Shown: positions 12,360 to 23,639 of the stretch, in pieces
How the letters are laid out: every line of letters starts with the position of its first letter
Numbering within the stretch: position 1 is the first letter of the stretch
Assembly: GCA_003254925.1 (NCBI GenBank)
Contig: QANZ01031399.1
Span: 1,836 to 65,835, forward strand
Length of the DNA stretch: 64,000 nucleotides
Origin: Chamaecrista fasciculata
Taxonomy: Eukaryota > Streptophyta > Magnoliopsida > Fabales > Fabaceae
Direction: 5' to 3'
The notes under the pieces: model-generated
The model's database searches: none
The model's input: the letters and a program-made list of their open reading frames with translations, nothing else
What the model was told of the DNA's origin: nothing
Program-made: the position numbers and the translations under genes

Positions 12360-13075
12360 GTGTTTCAGCTCATGTTATTATCCGATGAACTAGGCTCTGG
12401 TCGGGGTCATTACCTAGTTCAGATGAGCCAACTTTAGGTTGAAGGTTACCTGCAAGATAATGAACACACAGGTGGCCCTGCGATTCATCTCCGATGCTTA
12501 AGTTAGTAACGTGTATTGTTCGACAATGTCAATTGACTGAGAATAGAGCGTACCTTTGACAGTGCGAAGGTCTGACCTTTTTATATTGGTTGAGGGCAAT
12601 CTGGTGAGATCTTGCCATTAACGCTTGGATATTTGATTATGATCTTTGCTGATCTGATCGCGATCCTTGGCTCCCACGTAATTTCCTTTCTTGTGCTAGG
12701 TGCCTTGATGACCAAGGCAGAATCCATGGGGAGGATCTTTCTGAGTGATTGTCTTGGTTGATTGCGGATCTTGGTCGATCCTTGATTGGTTCCTGATTGA
12801 TTCAGGGAATGTTTCTTTATTCCTTGCGATCCCTTGCCCTGTGGGCGCCCACGCCCTTTACTGTGCTGGGCGTTATTGTCATAACGAGATGTAGGGCATT
12901 CTCGCCCTTACGACTCATCTCGTGGGCCAGTGTCATACTGGGCCTAGGGCATCATCTGCCATTTGGGCCTCCTAATTATTGGGCATATTATCACTATCTA
13001 ATCTTTGGCTATGGACAATTTCAATTTTTGGTAGGTTGCAGCTCTAAAAGGTGAAGCACGTCTTGGACTTCCTTT
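12360..13075. repeat. GC-richer unclassified island, possibly retrotransposon-derived
   Basis: This island differs in base composition from its surroundings and contains many short gatcttgg/gatccttg words and a ggcgcccacgccc stretch. An open frame of 85 codons (12797-13054) has no recognisable domain. The texture is like untranslated LTR-retrotransposon sequence, but no ends were found. Function is unknown. Confidence 0.3.
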
Positions 13076-13109
13076 CAAAGGTGCTAGTCAAGATTCACCA
13101 AATGCTCGA

Positions 13110-13422
13110 CTATGAAGCATGAACACTTTATTTAGAGGACGTGTCGCCGTGTTAGACACATGACCATGTGCGACACCCATATGAGATATGACACATATTT
13201 ATAAGTTTCATAATATAAAATTATTTTTTTATGATTTTAACATGACAAACAATAGAAAATACTTATAACATATATTATGAATAGATATCGTAATTTTTAA
13301 ATTTTTTATCAAAATTTATGGATTATTAATTATTTATATATATAAATATATGCCGTGTCGTGTTGCATAATCTTAAGAATTTGATGTGTCGATGTGTCTG
13401 TGTCAATGTCCATGTTTCATAG
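13110..13422. mobile_element. hAT-like MITE, copy 1
   Basis: A 313-bp element with terminal inverted repeats ctatgaagcatgaacac and gtccatgtttcatag. It is flanked by atgctcga (13102-13109) and atgctcaa (13423-13430), an 8-bp duplication with one mismatch, as expected for the hAT superfamily. The interior is AT-rich and non-coding. The reverse complement of the copy at 15559-15896 aligns along its whole length, so the two insertions are in opposite orientation. Confidence 0.85.
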
Positions 13423-13740
13423 ATGCTCAACCAACAATAAGACATAATTATTGAAGTTTTTTTTTTTTTTTAACCAAAGGAATCTGAAGTTACATTTAAC
13501 ATGATCCCTCCTAACACGCTAATGGAAGTACTCCAAAATCCAGGGGTGTCTTGTAATCTGGTGAACTTTGGGAGGATAAAAAGGAGAGAATATGGAAAGC
13601 TTCAAAATTTATCGAAACTTGCCTGACTAGGACTTGCAATCTGTAAGCAAAATTTTTTTTTTTTTTGTGGTAAGAACTTTCACTTTTTCAGGGGTTTTTC
13701 TGTTTTTCAAAGTCATTAAGTGAATATGAATTGTTTAAGT

Positions 13741-14125
13741 TAAAGTATAAATTTGGTCTCATATCTTTTGCTTAATCCCAAGTTGATCCCCATATCTTTA
13801 GGTGAGTTCCCAATTTGGTTTCATATCTTTTTCTGTTGCAGATTTGGTCTCATATCTTTGGGCCAATTGCAGAATTGGTCTTATATCTTTGAGTCAGGTG
13901 CATAAGTGGTCTCATATCTTTACAAAAAAATCAACTAATGGTTGATCATTTTGCAAAGATATGGGACCAATTCTGCAACTTGACCAAAAGATATAGGACC
14001 AAAAATGATATGGAACCAAATTGAGACCTTTTGCAAAGATATGAAACCAAAAGTGCAACAAGAAAAGATACATGACCAAATTGGGAACTCAACAAAAGAT
14101 ATGAGACCAAATTTGCACTTTGACC
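13741..14125. repeat. Inverted-repeat MITE, 'ggtctcatatcttt' family, copy 3
   Basis: This is the cleanest copy of the family. Left-arm words such as aaatttggtctcatatctttt face right-arm aaaagatatgagaccaaattt, and the centre lies near 13925-13960. Non-coding; target-site duplication not found. Confidence 0.7.
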
Positions 14126-14189
14126 AATTTTTTAATTAAGGCAATGTTTGCCTATAATTTAAGCATGTTCTTACTGCATAACAAAGGAA

Positions 14190-14690
14190 AGAAGTATAAC
14201 ATCCCGACCTTTGGAAAGGTCATATGAATGAGGAATGATGAGTTAATGATGGTACCGATAACTGTTGGACTCGAAAATGCTAAGTATGGGACTTTAAGGA
14301 CCTAAACGCAAGCGAAAAATGACTTAAATGTAAGAAGGAAAGGTATTTTAAGGGTCAAAAAGTCAAATATGGAAGAGTATTTGTGGCAGGACCAAAATGT
14401 AATTATGGTCGTGACTTCGCTGGACCACTCGCCGGCAGCGAAGTCCTTTGGACTATAAATGTGCAGTTTAGTTTGAAAAATCACACTTTCAAGCCATTTT
14501 TTGATTTTTAGAGAGAGAAGGTCTCGGTTCCTAGAGAGAGAAAGCTTCAGTTTGCTGCCAAAGATGGGATTCATCAAGATCAAGAGGTAGGATGCTTTTA
14601 ACTCTCTTATTGAGTTTGTTTTCTCACTTTTACACACTTTCTGAATTTTCAGTTTAGTCCTTTTCACTGTTTTTGGTCCCAAAGTACTTT
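14190..14690 (+). promoter_or_regulatory. LTR-like promoter segment with TATA box and hairpin
   Basis: Starts with a taacatcccgacc word that resembles LTR starts. It carries a perfect 10-bp stem-loop (14413-14422 with 14436-14445) and a TATA-like actataaatg (14452-14461), followed by a GA-rich leader and a splice-donor-like aggtagga near 14585. The order hairpin, TATA, leader, donor is the same as in the segment at 1435-1900. The class is unproven; a solo LTR is the likely origin. An open frame on the minus strand (14302-14694) has no recognisable domain. Confidence 0.4.
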
Positions 14691-14699
14691 GCATGTTGA

Positions 14700-16290
14700 A
14701 TCTGAGACTAAATTCGAGTTCTACACTATGAAAAACATATTACATATTAATTCCTACATTTAGTCTAGAGTAACTTTCTTTTTAATCAGAGACCTTTTAG
14801 GATATTTTATATTTCCCTATAATTCAAATAGACTAACGGCAATGTATGCTTTTGAAACCCATTTTTTTCAAAATAAGTCTTTGTCGGCCGTTTTTCATTT
14901 TTTTAAAAAATCAAAATTAAATTTTATATTTCTATTACAAATTTGACAATAAATCCAATTTCTTTTTCTCTGAAATTAGTATTAACATTTTTTAATCAAA
15001 TGCATGAAACATAATTTAAATTCAAGTGCATAACTTTAATCACATATAACTATAGCATCAATGATATGATCGTAAAACTATTGCTAATATGTTACTATTA
15101 GTTGGAGGAGTGTTTATTAAAATTTATAGAAATCTATTAAAATTTATAAAAATTGATCAGGTAGAAATTCAATTAGTATATTGATATGTTTTTAGCTGGC
15201 AAAAAATATTAGTATAAGGCATGTTGAAGATTGTGATTGTGTTAGTATGATGTTATTCTAATTTAATTCGATCATATTGGCTTGTCATATATACCTTGCG
15301 AGCTTGCCTCCCATTTTCACCGTCTTTAATTTCTCTTTCAGTCATTTCTAATTCATGCTATACTATATTAATTTATGTATAATACTAGAATCCTTCCATC
15401 CTTGACAAGGTAAATCTTTTTTTTTTTTTGTCGTTGCAAACAAAAATTTTCATTTACTAATGAGATTTAAATGGTCATTAAGTAGTATTAATTTGTCAAA
15501 TCAAATTTGTTTTTAACTATATAGTTCGCTTGATTATAGTGAATTGATGACTTATAAGCTATGAGACATAGACACTGACATGGACACAGGACACGATATG
15601 GACGCAAACACATTGACACGCTAGATTCTTAAAATTGTATGACACGACACGACACGACACGACATATATTTATATATAAAAATAATTAAAATCCATAAAA
15701 TTTTATGAAAATTTAAAAATTACAATATCTATTTATAATATATGTCATATGTGATATTATTTTCTATTGTTTGTCATAATAAAGTCACAAAAAATTGATT
15801 TTATATTCTGAAACTTATGAATATATGTCGCGTGGGTGTCATATGGGTGTCGGCCACGGCGACACGCTGCCAAAATAAAGTGTCCATGCTTCATAGCTTA
15901 TAAGTATCATTTATCTTCATTATAGATATTGTGTAAAAAGAGAAATTTATTAAAAGCGCGAAAGTGGGAAATGCAGAGCAATATGTCCTCATGCTACCGA
16001 GGGCATGAAGGAGTTAACTATAACATGTTATGCTACAAATTCTTACCATACTGAAACCAAGAAATGAATATATAAAAAAAACGCAGGAAATGGACAAATT
16101 TTATTTTGAGAATAAAAAGAAAAGAGTACTGAAACGAAAGCCATTTGAAGATTTTTATGAAGTGTTGAAGACAAAGAAGTTTTCATTACTTGAAGCAACA
16201 ACGACCATCGTCCAAACAACCTCAAAGATGCAACAAAAAAAACTCAAACATGGTACTATTCCTCCTCTTTACATATTCTATTAATTTATT
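14700..16290. repeat. Third, older copy of the duplicated block, split by a MITE
   Basis: This stretch aligns with about 50150-51240 and 55425-56450. Shared landmarks are aattcaag(t/c)(t/g)cataac, tcaatgatatgatc, ggtagaaattca, cttataa...tatcatttatc, and cttgaagcaacaac...aacctcaaagatgcaacaa. It is interrupted by the hAT-like MITE at 15559-15896. No intact gene was found. What the ancestral block encoded, if anything, is not clear. Confidence 0.6.
15559..15896. mobile_element. hAT-like MITE, copy 2, perfect 8-bp duplication
   Basis: A 338-bp element beginning ctatgagacatagacac and ending gtgtccatgcttcatag. It is flanked by identical 8-bp repeats cttataag at 15551-15558 and 15897-15904. Related uninterrupted sequence at about 50903-50925 and 56106-56130 shows the corresponding filled-in site once only (acttataaatatcatt), confirming insertion. 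A short gacac minisatellite lies inside at 15641-15663. Confidence 0.9.
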
Positions 16291-16340
16291 TTATTGATAT
16301 TTTATTACTTATTAGTCATTTGCATATGTTTTTATCATAA

Positions 16341-16951
16341 CTAGTCCAGCACTCGTGCAATGCATGGATAAAATGACTCATGGAGTTGGTACATATATTA
16401 TTCTATAAAATTGTTAAAATATAAGATAAGCATCATAAATATGCACTTAAAAAAGGCTACATGTACAAAAAAAAATCCATGCTTAAATAAAAAAAATCAT
16501 AAAGAGTTATAGCAAAAAAAAAATACCGTTAATTACAATAACAAATAACAATATCTCTAACAAAGTAGATAAAAAAATTAATGAATATTTTGAAAAACTT
16601 CTCGATAAACAACATTAAAGGTCATGTCAGGCTCCTTGTACCTGCTCTTGAACGAACTCTAAACATCGCAACATATAATTGACCATGTGCGAAAACAGGC
16701 CGACGAAGATATAATCCAACATTCGATATCGTTTCACCTTGACTTTTATTTATAGTCATTGCAAAAGACAACATAATAGGAAACTGTCTACGCTGAAATC
16801 TAAATGGAAATTTAACATCTGAAGGTGTTATTGACATTCGAGGAATAAGAACTTTTTCATTAGTGAACTTACTACATATAATTACTGCCTCAATGACACG
16901 ATCACTAAGACGTGAAACAATTAGACAGGTGTCATTTACAATCCCAACTTA
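16341..16951 (-). pseudogene. Helitron Rep/helicase C-terminal fragment
   Basis: Reading the minus strand from about 16951 to 16622 gives a continuous frame related to the C-terminal part of PIF1-like helicases encoded by Helitrons. Visible are VNDTCLIVSRLSDRVIEA, IPRMSITPSD, FPFRFQRRQFP, FAMTINKSQGET and PVFAHGQLYVAM. The family's usual serine after YVAM is phenylalanine here, and the frame ends soon after VRSRAG, so this is a degraded remnant without the Rep domain. About 250 bp beyond it the motif gcactcgtgcaatgcatgga (16350-16369) resembles sequence often found near plant Helitron ends. No complete Helitron was delimited. Confidence 0.75.
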
Positions 16952-17184
16952 ATATATTATAAATTTTCTTGTATAAATATTTATCAATAATAATTTAAAA
17001 GAAATAATTTGAATTTATATAAGTCAAACTATTAAAATAATATATAATAAAAATATTTCAATTTATAAAATAATAAATCTAACTTTTAGAAAACAAAATA
17101 TGATTCACAAGAGAAGAGATACTTTTTCTTTTGGTAAGAGAAGAGATACTTTTTGTTTGTAATTCATCATTCATAATTAAACAA

Positions 17185-17300
17185 ACCCTAGAACTCTAAA
17201 TCCTAAATTCTAAACCCTAACCTTAAACCTTGAACCCTCCTAAATCCTAAAACCCTAAAATCTAAACTCTAATCCTAAAACTCTAAACCCTAAACTACCA
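17185..17300. repeat. Degenerate telomere-like (ccctaaa) tract
   Basis: About 115 bp of diverged ccctaaa-type repeats (taaaccctaac, aaaccctcctaaatcc, ctaaaccctaaac). Similar tracts lie inside the MULE arms at 18305-18390, 19030-19125 and 34905-34975. They are too irregular to be a recent telomere addition. Confidence 0.6.
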
Positions 17301-17905
17301 ATTAATTATTGGCTTTAAATTTAATTTGATTTTTTTAATTACTGAAATTTTACATTCAAAAAATTAATTTGAGTTTTTTTATTCAATTAATTATTTTCTG
17401 TTAAAGATATATATAAATTTAAAGTAAACTGAAAATAAATTATAAGAGGGTAATATAGTCTTTTAAAAAATTAGATCATTTAATGCAGATGATTTTATTT
17501 TCTACTTTTATTATTTTCAAAGCATATTAAATGCTCCATAACATGTGACATAAGAATATGGTGCTTACAAAAACTCAAACTCCATGACGATACCTGCAAA
17601 AATTCCCATTGATTTCGTTTTTCAGATGAAGAAGAAGAAGAAGAAATTAGGAAAAATTGGTTCATATAAATCCCCAACCCAAACGAATTCACACACCGAA
17701 AAAGTAGACAAAAATTCATAAGGCCGAGACATGGTAGCTCCACAGGTGGGTAGCAACCCGTATATGGACCAAATTTGAGTGCAAGTCATTTATAATAATG
17801 TGAATTGAGCACATAAATGTTAGCCGCTAAAATTTTGAGTGCACATATAATTAATTTGAAAGTCAAATGAAGCATTTAGCTAGAGTACTTTAAAAAAAAA
17901 ATCAA
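17301..17905. other. Intergenic, no feature recognised
   Basis: AT-rich sequence. An 82-codon open frame on the minus strand (17495-17743) contains a serine run encoded by a gaagaagaag microsatellite and shows no known domain. Confidence 0.35.
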
Positions 17906-19409
17906 GGCAAAACACCATTTCATGCCCCTAACGTTTGAAGTGATTTTCAGTTATGCCCTTAACGTTTCATTTTGTTCAGGTATGCCCTCAATGTGCAACC
18001 AACGTTTCAATTATGCCCTCAATTTTGACTCAATGCACATGTGGCAATTTTTTTTGCTTATGTGTCAGTTTTTTTGTCTGACTTGATTACGTGGCATCAT
18101 GACTGGGCATTCTTATTTTTTTTTCCACCTTGGCATGATGACCGGATTTACATTTTTAAACATAAAAATTGAGTAAACTAACAAATCAGTCCCTGGATTT
18201 ACATTTTTCATCATCTTCATTCATTTTAGTCCCAAATTCTCAAAATAAAATTGTAAAGTGTCCCAAAACTCTTCAAAACATTCCAATTTAGTCCTTAAAA
18301 ATATTAAAAACCCTAAATCCTAAAATCCTAAACCCTAAACCCCAAACTCTAAACCCTAAACCCCTAAACCGTAAATCCCTAAAACTTAATTTTTTTTAAT
18401 CTTCATCTTCTCAATTTAACATAAATCCCTAATTTTTTTAAATCCCTAAACCCCCTAATTTTTTTTTTCATCATCACCATTCATCATCTTGGTTGGTTCA
18501 TCATCCTCATTCATCATCCTCATTCATCATCTTCGTCAGTTCATCATCCTCATACATCCCTAAATCTGAAGACTTCCTCGCTCACGAACAAACTTGGCGT
18601 CGAGAGGATCGCAATCCCACCGGATTTCTTGGTGCGAATCAGGAACGAGGTGGTGTTTCGAGGAGCAAAGGGGATGAATCGACGACGGCCTTTCGACCGG
18701 TTCTGAGAATGCGAATCGCTTGTCGGAGCTCCGATCGGGTCGTTCCGGCGAAACTCCTTACGCAAGGTCTTGATTACGCGGTTGGCCGGTGATAGCACAT
18801 GACGGCGTCTCCCTGCAGAGGCCAAACGACGTAGTTTTGATGGTTGTGAATGATCCGAGAGTGACCCATGAGTTGTGATATGTCGTTCATCATAACGTCG
18901 TCGTTGCGAAATCAGAGGAAAATAAGCCGAAACGAGTATGAGATTCAAGAATGATAAATTGATTTGAAGAAGAAGAAGAAGAAGGTGCCGTAATTGAAGA
19001 AGGAAGATGAAGAAGACGAGGGAGAAGAAGGTTTAGGATTTAGGGTTTAGAGTTGTAGGGGTTTAGGGTTTAGGGGTTTAGGGTTTAGAGTTTGGGGTTT
19101 AGGGTTTAGGATTTTAGGATTTAGGGTTTTTAATATTTTTAAGGACTAAATTGGAATGTTTTGAAGAGTTTTGGGACACTTTACAATTTTATTTTGAGAA
19201 TTTGGGACTAAAATGAATGAAGATGATGAAAAGAGGGGGAATTGAGAATAATGGGATAAGAATGGGTGAGGGACCTAATTGCTCAAATTAGATTTTTTAG
19301 GGTTTAGGGTTTTAGGGTTTAGANTGAGGGCATACCTGAACAAAATGAAACGTTAAGGGCATAACTGAAAATCACTGCAAACGTTAGGGGCATGAAAGGG
19401 TGTTTTGCC
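17906..19409. mobile_element. Mutator-like element (Pack-MULE type) with 9-bp duplication and captured core
   Basis: The terminal inverted repeats are ggcaaaacaccatttcatg at the left and catgaaagggtgttttgcc at the right, and continue inward for about 80 bp. They are flanked by a perfect 9-bp repeat aaaaatcaa at 17897-17905 and 19410-19418. Inside lies a second, inner inverted repeat (about 18173-18390 against 19030-19285) that is shared with the Pack-MULE at 33491-35566. A GC-rich core of about 400 bp (18555-18955) is unlike the arms. A lone N sits at 19324. No transposase is encoded, so movement must depend on an enzyme from elsewhere. Confidence 0.85.
18550..18948 (-). pseudogene. Possible captured exon fragment, gene not recognised
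   Basis: A 132-codon open frame occupies the GC-rich core of the MULE at 17906-19409. The translation is rich in arginine and serine, with pieces such as LRRLASAGRRRHVLSP, RNTTSFLIRTKKSGGI and NRSKGRRRF. It has no domain I can name, and its C-terminus runs into the MULE arm. The shift in base composition against the arms is what suggests a captured genomic piece. The opposite strand also has an open frame of 99 codons (18493-18792), so the coding strand is not certain. It could equally be non-coding GC-rich sequence. Confidence 0.4.
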
Positions 19410-19429
19410 AAAAATCAAATATTTGATTG

Positions 19430-19940
19430 ATTGAAGATTATGTAATCAAATACATGATATAATTAAGCTTGTGATCTTGAGATATCTTTAAAGAATCGCT
19501 ATTCAAAATTTAAATGATAATTAAATGTAATTATAATCTTGAGATATCTTTAAACAAAAATATAATTATAATCTTATATTAAAGGGAAAAATAATTATCA
19601 AACATGGTGAGGTTTAAATTTTAATTTTGAAACAAAAACTGTATAATTTACTCATAAATTATTATATGTATGATTTAAACTTTAAAGTGGAGAGGAACGG
19701 AGGAAGTCACGAAAATAAGAGAGAAGTTATAAAAATAATTAGGCAAAAGCGCTAATTTTGTGTCCAAACTTTACACTAACTGTCAATCTCATCCAAAATG
19801 CTAAATTCTAAATCAACTTTGTATATTTTGTATATATATCATGCACAGGGGTAAGGGAAGACAACTTTTACAAACTTTTGCTAATATTACATATCAAACC
19901 CCAAACATTTTAAATCATTACAAGGCCACTGGATCATTGT
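19430..19940. other. Intergenic, no feature recognised
   Basis: AT-rich sequence without supported gene or repeat structure beyond a short repeated phrase (cttgagatatctttaaa at about 19478 and 19540). Confidence 0.4.
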
Positions 19941-19945
19941 ATCCA

Positions 19946-22135
19946 GTAGAGGTGTTCATGGGCCAAGCTTGAGCTACCCAAGCTCAAGCCCATGGGCCTT
20001 TTATGTAAATGGGTTTGGACCTAGTCCAAACTCAAATAAACTTATACTCAATACAATGGACCAAATATTTACCTAAGCTCATAGGCTCGAACTTGGGTAA
20101 TCCAAACTTATTTTTCATTTGTTATGATTTTAAGGTTAAATGATTATTTTGGTCCTCAAACTGTGAGGATAGTTATAGTTTGGTCCTCAAGTTATTTTTT
20201 TTCTATTTTGATCCTCCAACTATGATTTCAGTTTCATTTTGGTCTCGAGGAACTCAATTTGGCTTGGCTCGAGCCGAATTTTTTTAGGCTGTGTCAAATT
20301 TTTCAAGCCGGTCCGAGTGAACCGAGCCAAATTTTTAAAGCATCTAAAAGTTTTAATATGTTTGGTGAGTGTTTTCAATTTACAGATTTAATATGTTTGG
20401 TGAGTGTTTTCAATTTACGCAATTAACTGATTAAGTGTATAGTTGACCCACTTAATTAGCTATATATCTCCCCTGAATATGGCGACAGGGACTTTTATGT
20501 ATAGATGCTGATAAGGATAACGTTAGGCAAAGTTTCAGATTTATTTCTAGTCCCATAGAGTTCAAATTTTGGTATTAATTATACATTTATTGAGTCTAAT
20601 TACTTCGAATATACATATAAGATAATCTTTTACAATCGAATAAGTATATGAAATTTAATAACGATCCATGACTCTCTCCTCTATAATTATTTCTGAAGAA
20701 AAATGATTAAATATTGTCCTTTTTAATTAAAAAAAGATCCAAGGAAAGAAAGAAGAAGTTAAAGTACGTAGGTATATATAGTAGAATTGAGTTGGCCCGA
20801 AAATTCGGCTAGGTCATTTTTATAAAGATTAAATAATTATTCTGGTCCTCATTATGGGGATAGTTATATTTTGGTCCTTTAGCTATTTTTCTCTGTTTTG
20901 ATCCTCAAACTATAGGATCAATTTCATTTTAGTTTCAAGGAACTCGATTTGGAATAGATAACTAAATAAATTATTAAATAATTAAATTTATTAATTATAG
21001 AGATGTACAAAATAATTATTACATAAATTAAATAGTTTATCAATTAGACTTTCAATGTCAAAACTCCCATAATAGCACCCAATCGTCCTAGACATGGTCG
21101 ATTGGCTTCTAAGCATGAATTATTATCCCGTTGATCTGAATACATCATGAAATATGAGTGAGAATTAAAAATAGCCCCTTTTTATTATCAAAAAAAGAAA
21201 AGAAAAAAAGTTTTAAAAAAAAAATTTACATAATGCATCTAGCTATATAAGTTATATAATAAGAATAATAATAATAATAACAACAATCAAAATATATTCT
21301 CAAAGCTCAAAAACATAAAGCTAAAAAATTTGACTTGGTCCAGCCCAAAATGACTCGGTCTGACCCGACCCAACATGACAACCTCATAATATTATAATAA
21401 AATATTAAGTATCATTAAAACTCAATACAATTCAATTTGATATAATATATAATATGAGATAACGGGTAGACTTGGACGTGTTTGGACTTTACTCATAATA
21501 TATGATAGGGGAGAGCGTAGGCTGGGTTGGGGTAAAATTCCAACCCAACCCGCACATCAATCTGCGGGTTGAGTTGGGTTAAGTTTTATAATTTTAAAAA
21601 CTCAACCCGAACTAACCCAGCCCGCAGAGTTGCGGGTTGGGTTAGGTTGAACCCACGGGTTGAGTTTGTAATTTCTTTTATAATTTTTAAAACAAAAAAA
21701 AATTATCATAAATTTGTGAGTACAGTAATGAATAAAATAACTTACACATAAAGAACTAATAACTTAAATACATAAGAAAACATACTGATTTTATATAAAA
21801 ATACATAAACATGTATAAAAAAATAAATTTTAAAATAAAAAAATTTATATACAGGCTCATAGGTTGGGTTGAGTTGACAAACTACGAACCCGCAACCCAA
21901 TCTGCAAGTGTGCGGGTTGAAAATTTTGAGCCCAAACCAACTCGCGAACACGAAGCAACCCAACCCATAGCTGCAGGTTGAGTTGGTTTCAGCGGCATCG
22001 CGGTTGGCGGGTTGGTTTGCTCACCCCTATTATATGATAGTGGATGAGTAAGTTTAATTTTCAAGACCAAAGCTATTAAGTATATACCCATGAGCTTGGG
22101 TATGGGTAGTATCATTGGCTACTTGGCCCATGAAC
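19946..22135. repeat. Nested MITE region with tgttcatgggccaag ends
   Basis: The left edge carries tgttcatgggccaag (about 19951) and the right edge the complement cttggcccatgaaca (about 22120), suggesting an outer inverted-repeat element. Inside are two copies of a ttttggtcctcaaactgtgaggatag-type module (about 20150-20245 and 20835-20945) and a 35-bp tandem duplication (from 20352 and 20387). A complete inner MITE lies at 21507-22030. No genes. Confidence 0.5.
21507..22030. mobile_element. hAT-like MITE with gggttggg-rich ends
   Basis: A roughly 524-bp element starting aggggagagcgtaggctgg and ending ggtttgctcacccctat. The ends are rich in gggttgggtt and its complement aacccaaccc. The 8-bp word tatatgat occurs on both sides (21499-21506 and 22031-22038), consistent with a hAT-type duplication, although the terminal bases do not pair perfectly. 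Non-coding. Confidence 0.65.
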
Positions 22136-22139
22136 AGGT

Positions 22140-22832
22140 CAAGTATCCAGGGACTAAAGTAAAAACAATAATAACATTCAAGGATCAAAATATAATTTCA
22201 GAAAAATGTGGGTAAGAGAGAGAATCTACATAATAGTCTTAAATCTGAAAGACATAGTTTGCAATTCACTCCTATGAAGATCTAAATCTACCTCAAAATT
22301 AAAGTTGATATCAAGATGAAGAAAAAATAAAAGAAAAGAGAATAAAGAGAGAGAGTCAAGAATAAAGCTACTTTGAGAAATTCAGATATTCAAAACTCAG
22401 GGGAGTGTTCTTTTATCCCTTGTTGATCCATCAGACCCTCTATTTATAAATGAGGAATGAAGATCTAAGATAATCAAATCTATAAATGAAAATGAAAATT
22501 TGATTTTAAAAAAAGACTTAACTCTCTGAACCTTCTATCTTAAACTGCAGTAGGATTCTAATATATTGAAAAGATTTAATTTGATTTTATGTGAAATTTC
22601 ACTATAGATCAAACTCTCAATTCCATCAATTGTCATAATTTATTCTCTTTGTGAATAATAATTTTTTTGTGAAATTTTGGGGGGAGTTTTAGGAGATGAC
22701 ATGGCAATTTGGTAAAATCTTTAGGAGATGACATGACAAGTCGGTATGAGAAGGCTCATGTGCATACAACTTTATATAATATAATATGATAATTGATGAG
22801 TCTATTCCAATTTCTATTGGTCTGATGATATG
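22140..22832. other. Intergenic with possible minus-strand LTR-like piece
   Basis: No gene. Read on the minus strand, about 22455-22440 gives a TATA-like tttataaatag near a trimmed leader, which may be an LTR relic. The rest is AT-rich. Confidence 0.3.
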
Positions 22833-23286
22833 TGGTCAAAATCTCATTTTAGTCTTCAAATTATGAGGTAAGTTTCATTTTGTCCTAAAATTATTTTTTG
22901 TTTTATTTTCATCCTCGAACTTTCGCATTTGTTCCATTTTGGTCCTCATAATTTGATTTTGTCTAATTTTTGTCGTTATCTCTAATTTGGACAATTGAGA
23001 TAAATTATTTCTCTTATATAAATATATCATAAGTTTATATATATTTATATAAATGAAAAATAAATGGTAAAAAGAGGGATAAAAATGCTCTTATTTTCTT
23101 TATTAGTTATTTATTATGACACGTATGAGAGAAAAATGATCAATTTCAATTATCCAGGTCATAAATAATGACAGAAATCAGACAAAACAACATTAATTAT
23201 GGGGACCAAAGCAGAACAAAAAAACTAATTTAAGACCAAAATGAAACTCAGCCCTTAGTTTGAGGACCAAAATGAAGTTTTAGCCA
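22833..23286. repeat. Inverted-repeat MITE with tggtcaaaa...ttttagcca ends
   Basis: Left-arm words (ctcattttagtcttcaaa, ccattttggtcctcataa) face right-arm complements (ttatggggaccaaa, tttgaggaccaaaatgaa). Non-coding. The flanks ctgatgata and ctgatcgata are suggestive but do not form an exact duplication. Confidence 0.55.
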
Positions 23287-23639
23287 CTGATCGATATCAC
23301 ACCAAGAGAATCATAAATAATCATTATGATAAAAATTGATGCTTTGATTGCTTTCAACCATGTGAAAGTATTTAGGAGGTACAAATTCATTATCAATCTT
23401 TTCTTGACTAATCAAATCTTCATAATGAGATTAGATATAAACAAATTGAAACGTGCCATAATTTGTACAGCAATTGGTGTTCTCATTACAGAGAAATTCA
23501 GAGACAGCTGCTTCGATGCAGATGGAATATGATCATCAAACTCCTCTTTTGGCATCATCATCGCGATATGTACATTAGTTTCTTTGTAGTCACTATGAGA
23601 TAATCTCGTGAGTATAGCTTCAAAATCTCAAAGGTAAAA

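Noticed and set aside
12797..13054. A membrane protein of 85 residues
   Set aside because: Hydrophobic translation of a GC-richer repeat-like island, with no conserved motif or gene context.
15641..15663. CRISPR-like or regulatory array of gacac repeats
   Set aside because: It is a five-base minisatellite inside a MITE with no spacers.
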